Of a DNA stretch of 45,350 bases, positions 8,556 through 15,592 are shown one piece after another. The notes beneath the pieces were generated by a model, which made no database searches, was not told the DNA's origin, and saw only the letters and a list, made by a program, of their open reading frames with translations. Position 1 is the stretch's first letter, and every line of letters starts with the position of its first letter. Source of the stretch: an uncultured Oscillospiraceae bacterium (GTDB taxonomy: Bacteria; Bacillota; Clostridia; Oscillospirales; Oscillospiraceae); the NCBI GenBank assembly GCA_910584395.1, contig CAJUAS010000008.1:1-45350 (forward strand). Direction: 5' to 3'. Both the position numbers and the translations under genes were made by a program.

Positions 8556-9074
8556 TCATAATGTAATGATACAGTCGGCATATTGACAAAGTCCTTGATT
8601 GTGGGTGGAGAACACGACGGGCTTCTCCATGGCCTTGAGCCGCGCCAAAATGCGCTTTTGCAGCGGCTCGTCCACCCCTGTGAACGGCTCGTCCAGCAAA
8701 TAGCGCGGCCCGCCCAGCGCCAGACACCGGGCCAGCGCCAGCCGTCTGGCCATGCCGCCGGAGAGCTGGGCGGGATAGGAGTTTTCCTCCCCCGCCAGTT
8801 CCACCAGATCCAGCCATTCCGCCGCCGCGGCGCTGTCCGGCTTGTCCATCACGTCCAAAAGGTGCTGGCGGACGGTGCGGCGGGAAAAGAGCCTGTCCTC
8901 CTGAAAAAGAAAGGCACTGTCAGGATATTTCTTTAGAAACGCGCGTAAAAGGGTGGTCTTTCCCACCCCCGAAGGGCCGGTGAGCAAAGTCAGTCCCCGG
9001 TCGGGGAAGGAAAAGTTCCGGTGGTCAAACACCACCTTGCCGTCAAAGGAGACGGTGAGGTCACGAAGCTCCAG
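8556..9074 (-). CDS. Small ABC transporter ATPase (SsuB/TauB/ThiZ-like), probable CTG start
   Basis: The nucleotide-binding subunit of the importer encoded just upstream. Motifs: Walker A GPSGVGKTT, Q-loop FLFQEDRLF, signature LSGGMARRLALARCL, Walker B RYLLDEPF with catalytic Glu, and H-loop FSTHN. An ATG is absent. A GTG at 9035 would remove the first beta strand and has no ribosome site. A CTG at 9074, 6 nt after GGGAGGG, restores the expected N-terminus ELRDLTVSFDGKVVF and overlaps the permease gene by 14 bp, so I chose it. At 172 residues it is shorter than classical SsuB (about 250). The substrate is unknown. Confidence 0.82.
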   Translation of the reverse strand: MELRDLTVSFDGKVVFDHRNFSFPDRGLTLLTGPSGVGKTTLLRAFLKKYPDSAFLFQEDRLFSRRTVRQHLLDVMDKPDSAAAAEWLDLVELAGEENSYPAQLSGGMARRLALARCLALGGPRYLLDEPFTGVDEPLQKRILARLKAMEKPVVFSTHNQGLCQYADCIITL

Positions 9075-9804
9075 ATTGCACCCTCCCTTCCCACAGCGTC
9101 CACAGTCCCCACAGCAGCTTTTCTACGGCGACGGACAACAGCACCACCGCCGCCGTCCACGCGAAGAGGTCGGGGGTCTCCAAGTAGGTCTTGGCGTTCC
9201 AAATGGCCGTGCCCATGGCCGCCTGAGGCCGGCACAGGGCTTCTGCGGCCACCCCCGCCTTCCACGCGAAGCCGAGGGCAGAGCGGACGCCGCCCGCCAG
9301 CGCGTTGGCCATGGCGGGAAGGTAGACGAGCTTCAGGGTCTTTCCCTTGGAGAAGCGGTAGACCGCCGCCAGCTCCACGAGCTGGGGATCGACTTCCCCC
9401 ATCCCCTGCCATGCGGCCGACCACGCAATGGGGACGGCCATCAGCGCAGCGATGACCACCGGCACCCAAACCGCCCCCGTCCACAGCCAGACTAAAATGA
9501 TAAAAGAGGCCACCGGCGTGGCGCGGATGACCTTGACGGCGGGTGCGAAAATTGCGGCGCACCAGTCAAACCGCGCGCACAGCGCCGCCAGCGCGACCCC
9601 TAACACGATTCCCGCGCCGCCGCCTAAAAACACCCGGCCCAGCGTAGCCAAACAGGTGGCCCAGAACGTCCCCGTGGCCGCCAGCGTCCCCAGACGCTCC
9701 ATCACCTGCCACGGGGTGGGCAGCAGCAGCGGCTGGCCCATATATACGGCCAGCCCCCACCACAGCCCTACCCACACCAGCAGCGGCAGCGCCACTTTTT
9801 TCAT
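9061..9804 (-). CDS. ABC transporter permease (SsuC/TauC/ThiX-like)
   Basis: The membrane subunit of 247 residues has about six hydrophobic segments and a BPD-type EAA-like loop around YRFSKGKTLKLVYLPAMANAL, where the ATPase docks. The family transports sulfonates, taurine, nitrate-like anions or thiamine precursors; the sequence does not decide which. The ATG at 9804 directly abuts the stop codon of the binding-protein gene (0 bp gap), and the ATPase gene starts inside its 3' end. The three genes are therefore one tightly coupled importer. Confidence 0.9.
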   Translation of the reverse strand: MKKVALPLLVWVGLWWGLAVYMGQPLLLPTPWQVMERLGTLAATGTFWATCLATLGRVFLGGGAGIVLGVALAALCARFDWCAAIFAPAVKVIRATPVASFIILVWLWTGAVWVPVVIAALMAVPIAWSAAWQGMGEVDPQLVELAAVYRFSKGKTLKLVYLPAMANALAGGVRSALGFAWKAGVAAEALCRPQAAMGTAIWNAKTYLETPDLFAWTAAVVLLSVAVEKLLWGLWTLWEGRVQSGAS

Positions 9805-10860
9805 TTATTCCACCACGGCGTCCATAAAGTAGAACGCGTCGTCGGGAATCGAGCCGCCGATGGCGGCGGGATCAATGGAGAACAGGGCAGAGAAATAGCC
9901 CTGAATGGTATCCCGCATATCCTCCCCCGTCAGGAAGGTCAGATTGCACTGGGGGATGGCCTTGGCGGCGATGGCCGCAGAGGGGGTCAGCCCCTGATCC
10001 GCCACCAGCTGGGCCGCAGGGCCGTCGGCGTTGGTTTTGACATAGTCGATAGACTGGGCGTACTCGTTCAGGAACTGGCTCACCGCTTCGGGATGCTCCT
10101 CGGCAAAGGCGGTTCGCACCACGATGCAGCCCATGGCCAGACGGCTGTCCTCCGAGACCATGTCCCACTCCTCCGACAGGTCAAAGGCAGGCTGGATGTT
10201 CCCCTCCGACTTGACGCTCAGCGCGGTGGCGGCGGGAACGGGAAGCATACAGAGTTCCCCCTTGCCCGTCAGCATGGTGGCGGTCACCTCGTCGGCGGCC
10301 TGCCACACCACCGTCACGTCCTTGTCCATGTCCAGACCGTTTTCCGCCAGCAGATAGCGCAGCACATATTCCGGGTTCGCCCCCTGCCCAAAGGCATAGA
10401 TGGTCTTGCCCTTGAGGTCAGCCATGGAGTTGAGGGTGTCGTCGATCCCCTTGTTCAGAATGTAAAGTGTCCCCAAGGTGTTGATACAGGCGATCTGGAT
10501 CGCCCCATCGGACTTATGGTAGAGGTTGGAGGCCACGTTGGTGGCCAGCGCGGCGATATCAAAGTCGCCGTTCAAAAGCCCCGCCGTCACCTGCTGGTTG
10601 TCGGCGGCGACAGTCACCTCATAGCGGTTTGCCGTCCATCCCTCGGCGGAATCGGCCATCAGCTTGGCCGCGCCCACACCGGTCGGCCCGGCCAGCACCG
10701 CCAGCTTCACCGTCTCCTTGGCCTCCTGCGTCGGAGGCGCGGTCGGCTCTGCCGTAGGCGAGACACTGGGGGACGGCTCTACCGTCGGCGCAGGGGTCTT
10801 TGGCCCACAGGCAGTCAGCACCAACGCGCACAACAGTGCAAGGGCAAGCAGTTTCTTCAT
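9805..10860 (-). CDS. ABC transporter substrate-binding lipoprotein (NMT1/SsuA/TauA-like)
   Basis: An extracellular solute-binding lipoprotein of 351 residues. The signal peptide ends in the lipobox LTAC (Cys18), followed by a Pro/Thr/Ser-rich tether (about 20-48). The rest has the NMT1-like periplasmic-binding fold: KLAVLAGPTGVGAAKL, GDFDIAALATNVASNLYH, and LKGKTIYAFGQGANPEYVLRY. Ligands in this superfamily include sulfonates, nitrate and pyrimidine precursors; none is assignable here. It is the first gene of the importer operon, with a near-consensus promoter and a GGAAGG ribosome site. Confidence 0.9.
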   Translation of the reverse strand: MKKLLALALLCALVLTACGPKTPAPTVEPSPSVSPTAEPTAPPTQEAKETVKLAVLAGPTGVGAAKLMADSAEGWTANRYEVTVAADNQQVTAGLLNGDFDIAALATNVASNLYHKSDGAIQIACINTLGTLYILNKGIDDTLNSMADLKGKTIYAFGQGANPEYVLRYLLAENGLDMDKDVTVVWQAADEVTATMLTGKGELCMLPVPAATALSVKSEGNIQPAFDLSEEWDMVSEDSRLAMGCIVVRTAFAEEHPEAVSQFLNEYAQSIDYVKTNADGPAAQLVADQGLTPSAAIAAKAIPQCNLTFLTGEDMRDTIQGYFSALFSIDPAAIGGSIPDDAFYFMDAVVE

Positions 10861-10904
10861 GGAGATCCTTCCTTTCTTCCACCCAGTATTAAAAATGATT
10901 CCTA

Positions 10905-10933
10905 ATTTTACTTCCTTATGAAGAAAATGTCAA
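10905..10933 (-). promoter_or_regulatory. Promoter of the ABC importer operon
   Basis: Leftward TTGACA (10928-10933), 17-bp spacer, TAAAAT (10905-10910), with a leader of about 40 nt. No riboswitch-like structure fits in this short leader, so TPP control is not supported. Confidence 0.82.
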
Positions 10934-10943
10934 CGTAAAAATT

Positions 10944-10971
10944 GTCCCGGCATCCCCATGGATGCCGGGAC
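10944..10971. terminator. Terminator after the DUF1540 gene
   Basis: A 12-bp perfect stem (10944-10955 with 10960-10971) and 4-nt loop, with runs of T in both reading directions. It ends the leftward DUF1540 transcript just before the importer promoter. Confidence 0.9.
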
Positions 10972-10993
10972 TTTTTCCCCTTGTCTTGCCGTC

Positions 10994-11194
10994 TTAGCCC
11001 TTGCAGCAGCTCGTGCCGTGGTCGCCCAGATGGAAGGACGCGCACTGGGTCTGGTCGCAGCAGGCCACGGTGGGATCGCAGCAACCCACCTTGATCTCGT
11101 TGAGGGTGCAGTAATCCTTGTCGCAGCAGTGGTAAGCGCAGCTTGTGACGGAACACTTGATGGACTGGTTTGCATTGTTTTGATTGTTGTTCAT
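10994..11194 (-). CDS. DUF1540 cysteine-rich small protein
   Basis: A 66-residue protein with a low-complexity Asn/Gln N-terminus (MNNNQNNANQ) followed by a DUF1540-type domain: IKCSVTSCAYHCCDKDYCTL, then NEIKVGCCD, and further Cys pairs up to TSCCKG. In all it has a dozen cysteines, suggesting metal binding, but the family has no established function. It is often found in spore-forming Clostridia. The start follows AAAGGAGTGAAATTCAC. It is divergent from the small gene at 11295 and followed by a strong terminator, so it is monocistronic. Confidence 0.82.
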   Translation of the reverse strand: MNNNQNNANQSIKCSVTSCAYHCCDKDYCTLNEIKVGCCDPTVACCDQTQCASFHLGDHGTSCCKG

Positions 11195-11294
11195 GTGAAT
11201 TTCACTCCTTTCACGACACTTAGTATGTCCCTCGCCGCAAAGCTCATACATTCTTTTGCGGCGCGCATAGAATGACCTGAAAGGAGGTGGGACT

Positions 11295-11510
11295 ATGGAT
11301 CTGCGCGGCGGAAAGGTGACCATCGGCGAGCTTTTGGCGCATCCCGGCACACGCACCATGCTGCAAAAGCGTTTCCCCATGGTGTTCCGGGGCAAGCATT
11401 TTTCAGACACGGCAAAAACGGTGACGCTGGAGCAGCTGGTGGCTCTGGTGGGGGGCTTTTTGCCCCAAAAAATGCTCAATGACACCCTGCGGGATTTAGA
11501 GCGGCTGTAA
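11295..11510 (+). CDS. Small helical-domain protein of unknown function
   Basis: A 71-residue protein, MDLRGGKVTIGELLAHP at the start, behind a near-perfect AAAGGAGGTGG ribosome site. The pattern resembles a short helical module (TIGELLAHPGTRTMLQKRFP) that I have seen appended to the C-termini of Firmicutes glycoside hydrolases and esterases; here it stands alone. Its 3' end overlaps the convergent CmpB-like gene by 15 bp. The function is unknown and the module comparison is from memory. Confidence 0.65.
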   Translation: MDLRGGKVTIGELLAHPGTRTMLQKRFPMVFRGKHFSDTAKTVTLEQLVALVGGFLPQKMLNDTLRDLERL

Positions 11511-12029
11511 AAAAGCGTCGTACCACCGAAGGCAGGCGGCGTTCCGGCGGCGGCGGAGCAGGAGGTTGGACGCCACAAAGTCCGCCGCCAGCGCCGCCGC
11601 TGCCGCCCCGCCCAGCCATCCGGGCAGCGCCGCCAAATGCGGCGCAAGGAGGGGGTGCAGCCACAGCCGCCCCGCCACCGCCAGCGCACCCCAAAACAGG
11701 GCGAACAGCGGGCAGATCAGGCCGTCCACGTTGCCTTTGATGTCCGAATAGTCCCAAAAATCCACTCCGAGGGCGTGGCGGGTAAAAAAGCCCACGGCAT
11801 ATTCCGCCGCCACCGCCACCCCTCCCCCGCACAAAAACAGCAGCAGAGGATCATTTGCGATCCCGCCCGGCAAGGCTACAATTCCCAGCGCCGCCAAGCC
11901 GTACACCGGGCAAAGGGGCAGCACCAGCAGACACTTGCGGTCGGGCTTGGAGCTGTGGGTCAGGTACGCGTAGCCCAGTTCCAGCAAAAACCCCAAAAAG
12001 CTGTAGGTGAGAAAAACCCAAAGACTCAT
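11496..12029 (-). CDS. CmpB-like membrane protein (putative ABC_trans_CmpB family)
   Basis: A 177-residue protein with about five membrane segments. The signature FWDYSDIKGNVDGLICPLFALFWG matches, in its parts FWDYS and GLICPLFALFWG, the family annotated as putative ABC transporter type IV/CmpB, whose true role is uncertain. The ATG at 12029 overlaps the stop of the EutN-like gene in an ATGA arrangement and has GGGAG upstream; an in-frame TTG at 12044 is less likely. It is the last gene of the leftward EutT-EutN cluster. Confidence 0.75.
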   Translation of the reverse strand: MSLWVFLTYSFLGFLLELGYAYLTHSSKPDRKCLLVLPLCPVYGLAALGIVALPGGIANDPLLLFLCGGGVAVAAEYAVGFFTRHALGVDFWDYSDIKGNVDGLICPLFALFWGALAVAGRLWLHPLLAPHLAALPGWLGGAAAAALAADFVASNLLLRRRRNAACLRWYDAFLQPL

Positions 12030-12298
12030 TTGCCCAGCTCCCAATTGTCCACGATGGCCACCACGGCGGCGTCAATAGGGCTTTGTTCGTCCCCCTGCGC
12101 CTTTCGGGCGGCAGAGCCGGTGGTGAGGAGGACGACCTCCCCCAGACCCGCGCCAATGAGGTCGGCGGCCACCCGTCCTCCGCCTGCGCCGCTTCTCTCC
12201 CCCGCCTTCCAAGGCTCTACCAGCAGGAGCTTGTTCCCTGTGAGGGCGTTACTTTTTCTGGTACACCACACCGAGCCGATGACTTTGGCAAGCTCCAT
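12026..12298 (-). CDS. eutN: EutN/CcmL-type microcompartment vertex protein
   Basis: A 90-residue shell protein of the BMC-P class, which forms pentamers that cap the vertices of bacterial microcompartments. Family features: MELAKVIGSVWCTRK at the N-terminus, LTGNKLLLVEP, then AADLIGAGLGEVVLLTTG, and DAAVVAIVD near the C-terminus. A strong AGGAGGAG ribosome site fixes the ATG at 12298 even though this overlaps the upstream gene by 50 bp. No hexameric BMC-H shell gene or signature enzyme is in the window. The symbol is by family similarity. Confidence 0.85.
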   Translation of the reverse strand: MELAKVIGSVWCTRKSNALTGNKLLLVEPWKAGERSGAGGGRVAADLIGAGLGEVVLLTTGSAARKAQGDEQSPIDAAVVAIVDNWELGK

Positions 12299-12755
12299 AT
12301 CGTTCTCCTCCTGTCAGGTGGATGTTTCGGGTTTTTGCCGCCGTCACGGCCAGCGGCGTGGCGGCGGGACGCCCCGCAAGGTAAATGCGGTCAAACCCCT
12401 GTGCCGCAAATGTGTTAAGCCGTTCGTAGGTCAGCAGTCCCCGGCAGCTTGTCCCCGACTGCACCCAACGGGGCAGCTGGGTGAGGGGGCAGATCACCAG
12501 CCCGCGCCCCGCCAACAGGGACAAGCTCCGATCCAGCGTCCCGCTCCACCGCTCAGGCAGAGCCTCCCGGGGCAGCAGGGCCGGCTTCCCCGCCGCCAGC
12601 GCGGCGAAAAGCGGCTCTGCCGCCGACTGCGTCAGCCGGGGGAGGACAACCGCGTCCGCCTCCCGAAGGGCCGGGGCAAGGGGCAGTGCCGCGTTCAGGT
12701 ACTCGGAGAGGGGGTCGCCGGGAATGTGGGCCAGAAAGGCCCGTTTAGCGGCCAT
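12249..12755 (-). CDS. Unknown protein of the EutT-EutN cluster
   Basis: A 168-residue soluble protein with no signal peptide. It is Ala/Leu/Pro-rich, starts MAAKRAFLAHIPGDPLSE, and has a near-C-terminal block ATPLAVTAAKTRNIHLTGGE. That block resembles the short C-terminal region of PduM/EutT-neighbour proteins found in microcompartment loci. I do not recognise a firm family. It overlaps the EutT-like gene by 11 bp and the EutN gene by 50 bp. The nested overlaps argue that it is a real member of this operon. Confidence 0.62.
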   Translation of the reverse strand: MAAKRAFLAHIPGDPLSEYLNAALPLAPALREADAVVLPRLTQSAAEPLFAALAAGKPALLPREALPERWSGTLDRSLSLLAGRGLVICPLTQLPRWVQSGTSCRGLLTYERLNTFAAQGFDRIYLAGRPAATPLAVTAAKTRNIHLTGGERYGACQSHRLGVVYQKK

Positions 12756-13284
12756 GCTCCACGTCCGCCTGAATACGGCACATGAGAATGTGGAACGCCG
12801 AGGACAGGCGGTTCATCACCCGTAGGATCTGCCGCTGGGCGGGGGTGGGGCTGGCCTTGAAGGCGGCGACGGCGGTCTCCTCGGCCACCCGCGCTTGGGC
12901 GCGCAGAAGATTTATCAGTGCATACGCCCGCCCGAACCGGCGGCTGGGCGGCGTCATGGGGTCGATGCCGAAGTGGGCTTTCGGGTCGTGGGACTGGGCG
13001 CGCAGCTCCTCCGGGGTCAGGCCCAGAATACGCTCCTCCGCCAGCGGCTCGTCCAGCACCTCGCTTCGCATGACCCGCCGCAGAAGGTCCAAAATCTCCT
13101 CCAACTCAGCGATCAGCGCCTCGCTGTCCCGCTCGCCCTCTAACTCCAGTTGGGTTTTTACAATGTGAGCCTGAAGCAGGTCAAGCTGCCCGCGAAAGCG
13201 AATGCGCGGGTGATCCTTGGGCACGATACGGCGGGCGTTGAGATGGGTCATCTCCTCCGGCTTGGCCGGTTTTTGGCTGGGCAT
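12745..13284 (-). CDS. eutT: EutT-type cobalamin adenosyltransferase
   Basis: The enzyme transfers the adenosyl group of ATP to cob(I)alamin to make coenzyme B12. The 179 residues align with the catalytic part of EutT: MTHLNARRIVPKDHPRIRFR, the EVLDEPL block, LTPEELRAQSHDPKAHFGID, and NRLSSAFHILMCRIQ near the end. The N-terminal extension of enterobacterial EutT (roughly 90 residues) is missing. I chose the ATG at 13284 because GGGGAG lies 8 nt upstream; longer in-frame starts lack ribosome sites. As first gene of the cluster it suggests a B12-dependent lyase elsewhere in the genome. Confidence 0.85.
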   Translation of the reverse strand: MPSQKPAKPEEMTHLNARRIVPKDHPRIRFRGQLDLLQAHIVKTQLELEGERDSEALIAELEEILDLLRRVMRSEVLDEPLAEERILGLTPEELRAQSHDPKAHFGIDPMTPPSRRFGRAYALINLLRAQARVAEETAVAAFKASPTPAQRQILRVMNRLSSAFHILMCRIQADVEHGR

Positions 13285-13354
13285 GGACACGCTCCCCTTT
13301 CCGCGGGTTTTTCCATAGTATACCGCACTTCGCGCGGGGTATGCAAATAAGGGT

Positions 13355-13371
13355 GGGTTTAGAACCCGCCC
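13355..13371. repeat. Short dispersed palindromic repeat, copy 1
   Basis: GGGTTTAGAACCC followed by GCCC. The same unit with inverted core occurs at 36315-36331 next to a surface-protein terminator. Two copies in intergenic DNA suggest a small REP-like element. Confidence 0.45.
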
Positions 13372-13461
13372 CCACGAAAACGTGGTTGCGTCTTTCGTGG
13401 CCGATGAGGGCAACAAACCCTACTTGTCTTTTTCAAACTGATGTGATATTCTTAAAAATAG

Positions 13462-13506
13462 GAAAACCTTCGGGTTTTCAGCGCTGCCCGTATACGGTAG
13501 GCGGTT
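13462..13506 (+). promoter_or_regulatory. Structured 5' leader of the small toxin mRNA
   Basis: A 7-bp stem with a TTCG tetraloop (GAAAACC-TTCG-GGTTTTC, 13462-13479) is followed by a block at 13481-13506 that is largely complementary to 13706-13724 downstream of the toxin. Such 5'-3' pairing is known to keep type I toxin mRNAs inactive. The promoter is less clear; a weak extended -10 (TGTGATATT, 13442-13450) is a candidate. Confidence 0.5.
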
Positions 13507-13565
13507 TGCCCCTCCCATCCCGGAGGGGGTGACTTCTGCCTCCTCCATCGAGGGGAGGTGATGCC

Positions 13566-13652
13566 ATGGGGCTTACATACTCAGATCTGTTCCAGTTCTG
13601 TCTTGTAGTCATTGGGATCATAAGCCTGTTTTTTCAGGCAAAAAAGAAGTAA
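13566..13652 (+). CDS. Small hydrophobic putative toxin (TxpA/holin-like type)
   Basis: A 28-residue peptide beginning MGLTYSDLFQFCLVVIG, with one membrane-spanning stretch and the tail QAKKK. This one-helix plus lysine-tail layout is typical of TxpA/BsrG-like 'putative holin-like toxins' of Firmicutes. The start has a strong GGGGAGGTGATGCC leader. The stop codon lies inside a 10-bp stem (13647-13656 with 13675-13684). An opposite-strand promoter of perfect consensus lies about 90 bp downstream, so an antisense RNA would overlap the 3' end. Family membership is inferred from layout; the sequence is very short. Confidence 0.65.
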   Translation: MGLTYSDLFQFCLVVIGIISLFFQAKKK

Positions 13653-13733
13653 CCGCCGATCCCTCACAAAGATTGCGGTTACTTCTGTAATCGGATGAGG
13701 GGCTGAACCGTCTACCGGCAGCGCCCTTTTTCT
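13640..13733 (-). ncRNA. Predicted antisense antitoxin RNA (RatA-like arrangement)
   Basis: A leftward transcript from the consensus promoter at 13740-13768 would run through the hairpin AAGTAACCGC...GCGGTTACTT (13647-13684) and end in a T-rich tract at 13640-13646. That is a canonical intrinsic terminator on this strand. The RNA of about 90-95 nt would be complementary to the toxin's last codons and 3' UTR. It contains no reading frame with a ribosome site. Ends are predictions. Confidence 0.6.
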
Positions 13734-13739
13734 ATTTGC

Positions 13740-13768
13740 ATTATAGTCAATGGAGTAGCGTTTGTCAA
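13740..13768 (-). promoter_or_regulatory. Consensus promoter of the antisense RNA
   Basis: Perfect TTGACA (13763-13768), 17-bp spacer, perfect TATAAT (13740-13745), reading leftwards. There is no protein gene on this strand before the toxin, so the promoter needs an RNA product to explain it. Confidence 0.85.
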
Positions 13769-13787
13769 GTAGGGTGCGCCCCTACGC

Positions 13788-14570
13788 TCACCCCAGCGCC
13801 ACGTCCAGCACCATCATCAGCAAAAAACCGAACATCACCGACAGCGTTCCGGCGTGGGCGGACTGGTCGAGGCGGGCCTCCGGGATCAGCTCCTCCACGA
13901 CCACCACCATCATCGCCCCGGCGGCGAAGGAGAGAAACCACGGCATCAGCGGCGCGACGCTCCCCGCCACAATGGCGGCCAGAACGCCGAAGATGGGCTC
14001 GACGCTGCCGGAGAGGCAGCCTTGGAGGAAGGCGTGGCGGCGGGAGTTGCCCTCCTGCCGCAGGGGCAGGGCGATAGCCGCGCCCTCCGGGAAGTTTTGG
14101 ATGCCGATGCCCAGCGCCAGCGCGCCGGCGACGGAGAGCCAGAGGAAGCCGCTTTCATTTTGGGCGGCGCGGGCGAAGGCCAAGCCCACCGCCATACCCT
14201 CGGGAATATTATGGAGGGTCATGGCGACCATCAAAAGGGCGGTGCGCTTGGAACGTTTGGACTTGGGGGCGTGGGGGTCATCGTGATGGAGGTGGGGCAG
14301 CAGCTTATCCAGCAGCAGCAAAAACGCCACGCCGAGGATAAAGCCGCCTGCGGCGGGAAAATAGCCCGGAATGCCGCTTTCCTCCGCCTCTTCGATGGCA
14401 GGAATGAGCAAGCTCCAGACCGAGGCGGCGATCATCACCCCCGCCGCAAAGCCGAGGAAGAGCCGCTGGATGGCGGGGGTGATCTCCCGGCGGAAGAAAA
14501 AGACGGTGGCCGCGCCCATTGCGGTCATTAGGAACGTGAACATGGTGCCGGCAAGCGCCCAAAAAACCAT
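13788..14570 (-). CDS. ZIP-family metal transporter (ZupT/GufA-like)
   Basis: A polytopic membrane protein of 260 residues that imports divalent metal, usually zinc. It has eight hydrophobic segments, a short charged/His loop (LPHLHHDDPHAPKSKRSKR, about 92-110), and the paired metal-site motifs MTLHNIPEGMAVG in TM4 and GIQNFPEGAAIALPL in TM5. The ribosome site CAAAGGAG precedes the ATG. An 8-bp inverted repeat CTTGCCCC/GGGGCAAG (14599-14606 and 14625-14632) lies between it and the tRNA promoter and could be an operator, but it is not a recognised Zur box. Confidence 0.88.
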   Translation of the reverse strand: MVFWALAGTMFTFLMTAMGAATVFFFRREITPAIQRLFLGFAAGVMIAASVWSLLIPAIEEAEESGIPGYFPAAGGFILGVAFLLLLDKLLPHLHHDDPHAPKSKRSKRTALLMVAMTLHNIPEGMAVGLAFARAAQNESGFLWLSVAGALALGIGIQNFPEGAAIALPLRQEGNSRRHAFLQGCLSGSVEPIFGVLAAIVAGSVAPLMPWFLSFAAGAMMVVVVEELIPEARLDQSAHAGTLSVMFGFLLMMVLDVALG

Positions 14571-14616
14571 AATAGGTCAACTCCTTTGGAATATGTAGCT
14601 TGCCCCACGAAAGGGC

Positions 14617-14646
14617 TTGACGAAGGGGCAAGGGATGTGGTAGAAT
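14617..14646 (+). promoter_or_regulatory. tRNA-Thr promoter
   Basis: TTGACG (14617-14622), 18-bp spacer, TAGAAT (14641-14646), placing initiation about 35 bp before the tRNA. Confidence 0.75.
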
Positions 14647-14689
14647 ATTTTGGCGTTCAGAGTTATCCTACGCTGGCAAGTGCATATGT

Positions 14690-14765
14690 GCTACTGTAGC
14701 TCAGTTGGTAGAGCAGCTGATTCGTAATCAGCAGGTCGTGTGTTCAAGTCACATCAGTAGCTCCA
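14690..14765 (+). tRNA. tRNA-Thr (anticodon CGT)
   Basis: A complete cloverleaf of 76 nt. The acceptor stem GCTACTG pairs with CAGTAGC, the D stem is GCTC/GAGC, and the anticodon stem GCTGA/TCAGC encloses loop TTCGTAA. The T arm is GTGTG-TTCAAGT-CACAT, and the CCA end is encoded. Anticodon CGT reads ACG threonine codons. A decayed integrase gene points at its 3' end, so the tRNA is probably an integration site. Confidence 0.96.
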
Positions 14766-14800
14766 AAAAGCCTCGATTCCGTCTGGAATCGAGGCTTTTT
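14765..14800. terminator. Terminator after tRNA-Thr
   Basis: A 16-bp perfect stem (14765-14780 with 14785-14800), loop GTCT, flanked by A- and T-runs. It is active-looking in both directions, so it can also stop transcription of the leftward integrase remnant. Confidence 0.9.
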
Positions 14801-14866
14801 GTGTCATATTTATTGGTGGTTTTCAGATGGGAAATTTTCCGACCCACACCACGACCCACACGGGGA

Positions 14867-15592
14867 TCACATCACCTGCGCCATAAAGCTGCCCATGGTT
14901 TGGGCGGCTTCGTCTTGCTTTTGCCGGGTGGCGTGGGTGTAAGTGCGGAGGGTAAACCCCGCATCGTAATGCCCCAGCATGGTGGAGACGGTTTTCACGT
15001 CCACGCCGTTTTGGAGCGCCATCGTGGCAAAGGTGTGCCGGAGGTCGTGGAAACGGATGTGGGGCAGGTGTGCGTCCTTGAGAATTTTCTTGTGGAGGTT
15101 CAAAATGGAGTCCGGGTGGTAGGCTTGACCTGTCAACGGCGAGGGGAACAGATAGGGGCTGTCTGGATGTTTTTCGTGTTCTTGGACGAGTAGGTCTACC
15201 GCCTCTTGCGGGATGGACACTTGGCGGATAGAGGTTTCCGTTTTGGGACGGGTCACGGTCAGGTTGCCGTCCTTGTCGTGGGTGAGCTGTTTGCTCACCG
15301 AGATGGTGTTGTTCTCTGTATTAAGGTCATCCCAGAGGAGAGCGGCCAGTTCACCTTTCCGGAGACCTGTGACCAATTCCAGATAAAACATAGGCAGCAC
15401 TCCCCTATTTTCCGCTGCTTGTAGGTAGGCACTCATGTCTTCCGGTCGAAGTATCTTCATCTCCTGCTTTTCCAGCTTCGGGATGATACAGTCCTCTGTT
15501 GGGTTGCGGAGGATAAGCCGTTCTTTTACCGCCCGGTCGAGTGCGTTGTGGAGCATCATGTGGATACCACGAACGGTGGCATTATTGAAAAG
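14867..15592 (-). pseudogene. Tyrosine recombinase/integrase, N-terminally truncated
   Basis: Integrases of this kind cut and rejoin DNA at tRNA attachment sites. About 240 residues remain, mainly the catalytic domain, with the full active-site set: Arg in TGLRKGELA, His-x-x-Arg in RFHDLRHTFA, His in LGHYDAG, and Tyr in TYTHATRQ. Homology begins near NNATVRGIHMMLHNAL. An in-frame TAG stands just upstream (15593-15595), and the arm-binding domain (about 130-150 residues) is gone. No good start or ribosome site remains, so I call it a remnant. Its 3' end lies about 100 bp from the tRNA-Thr, the usual placement in integrated elements. Confidence 0.8.

Noticed and set aside
9805..10860. Assignment of the importer to thiamine, taurine or sulfonate
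   Set aside because: No TPP riboswitch fits in the 40-nt leader and no substrate-metabolism gene is adjacent; the family alone does not decide the ligand.
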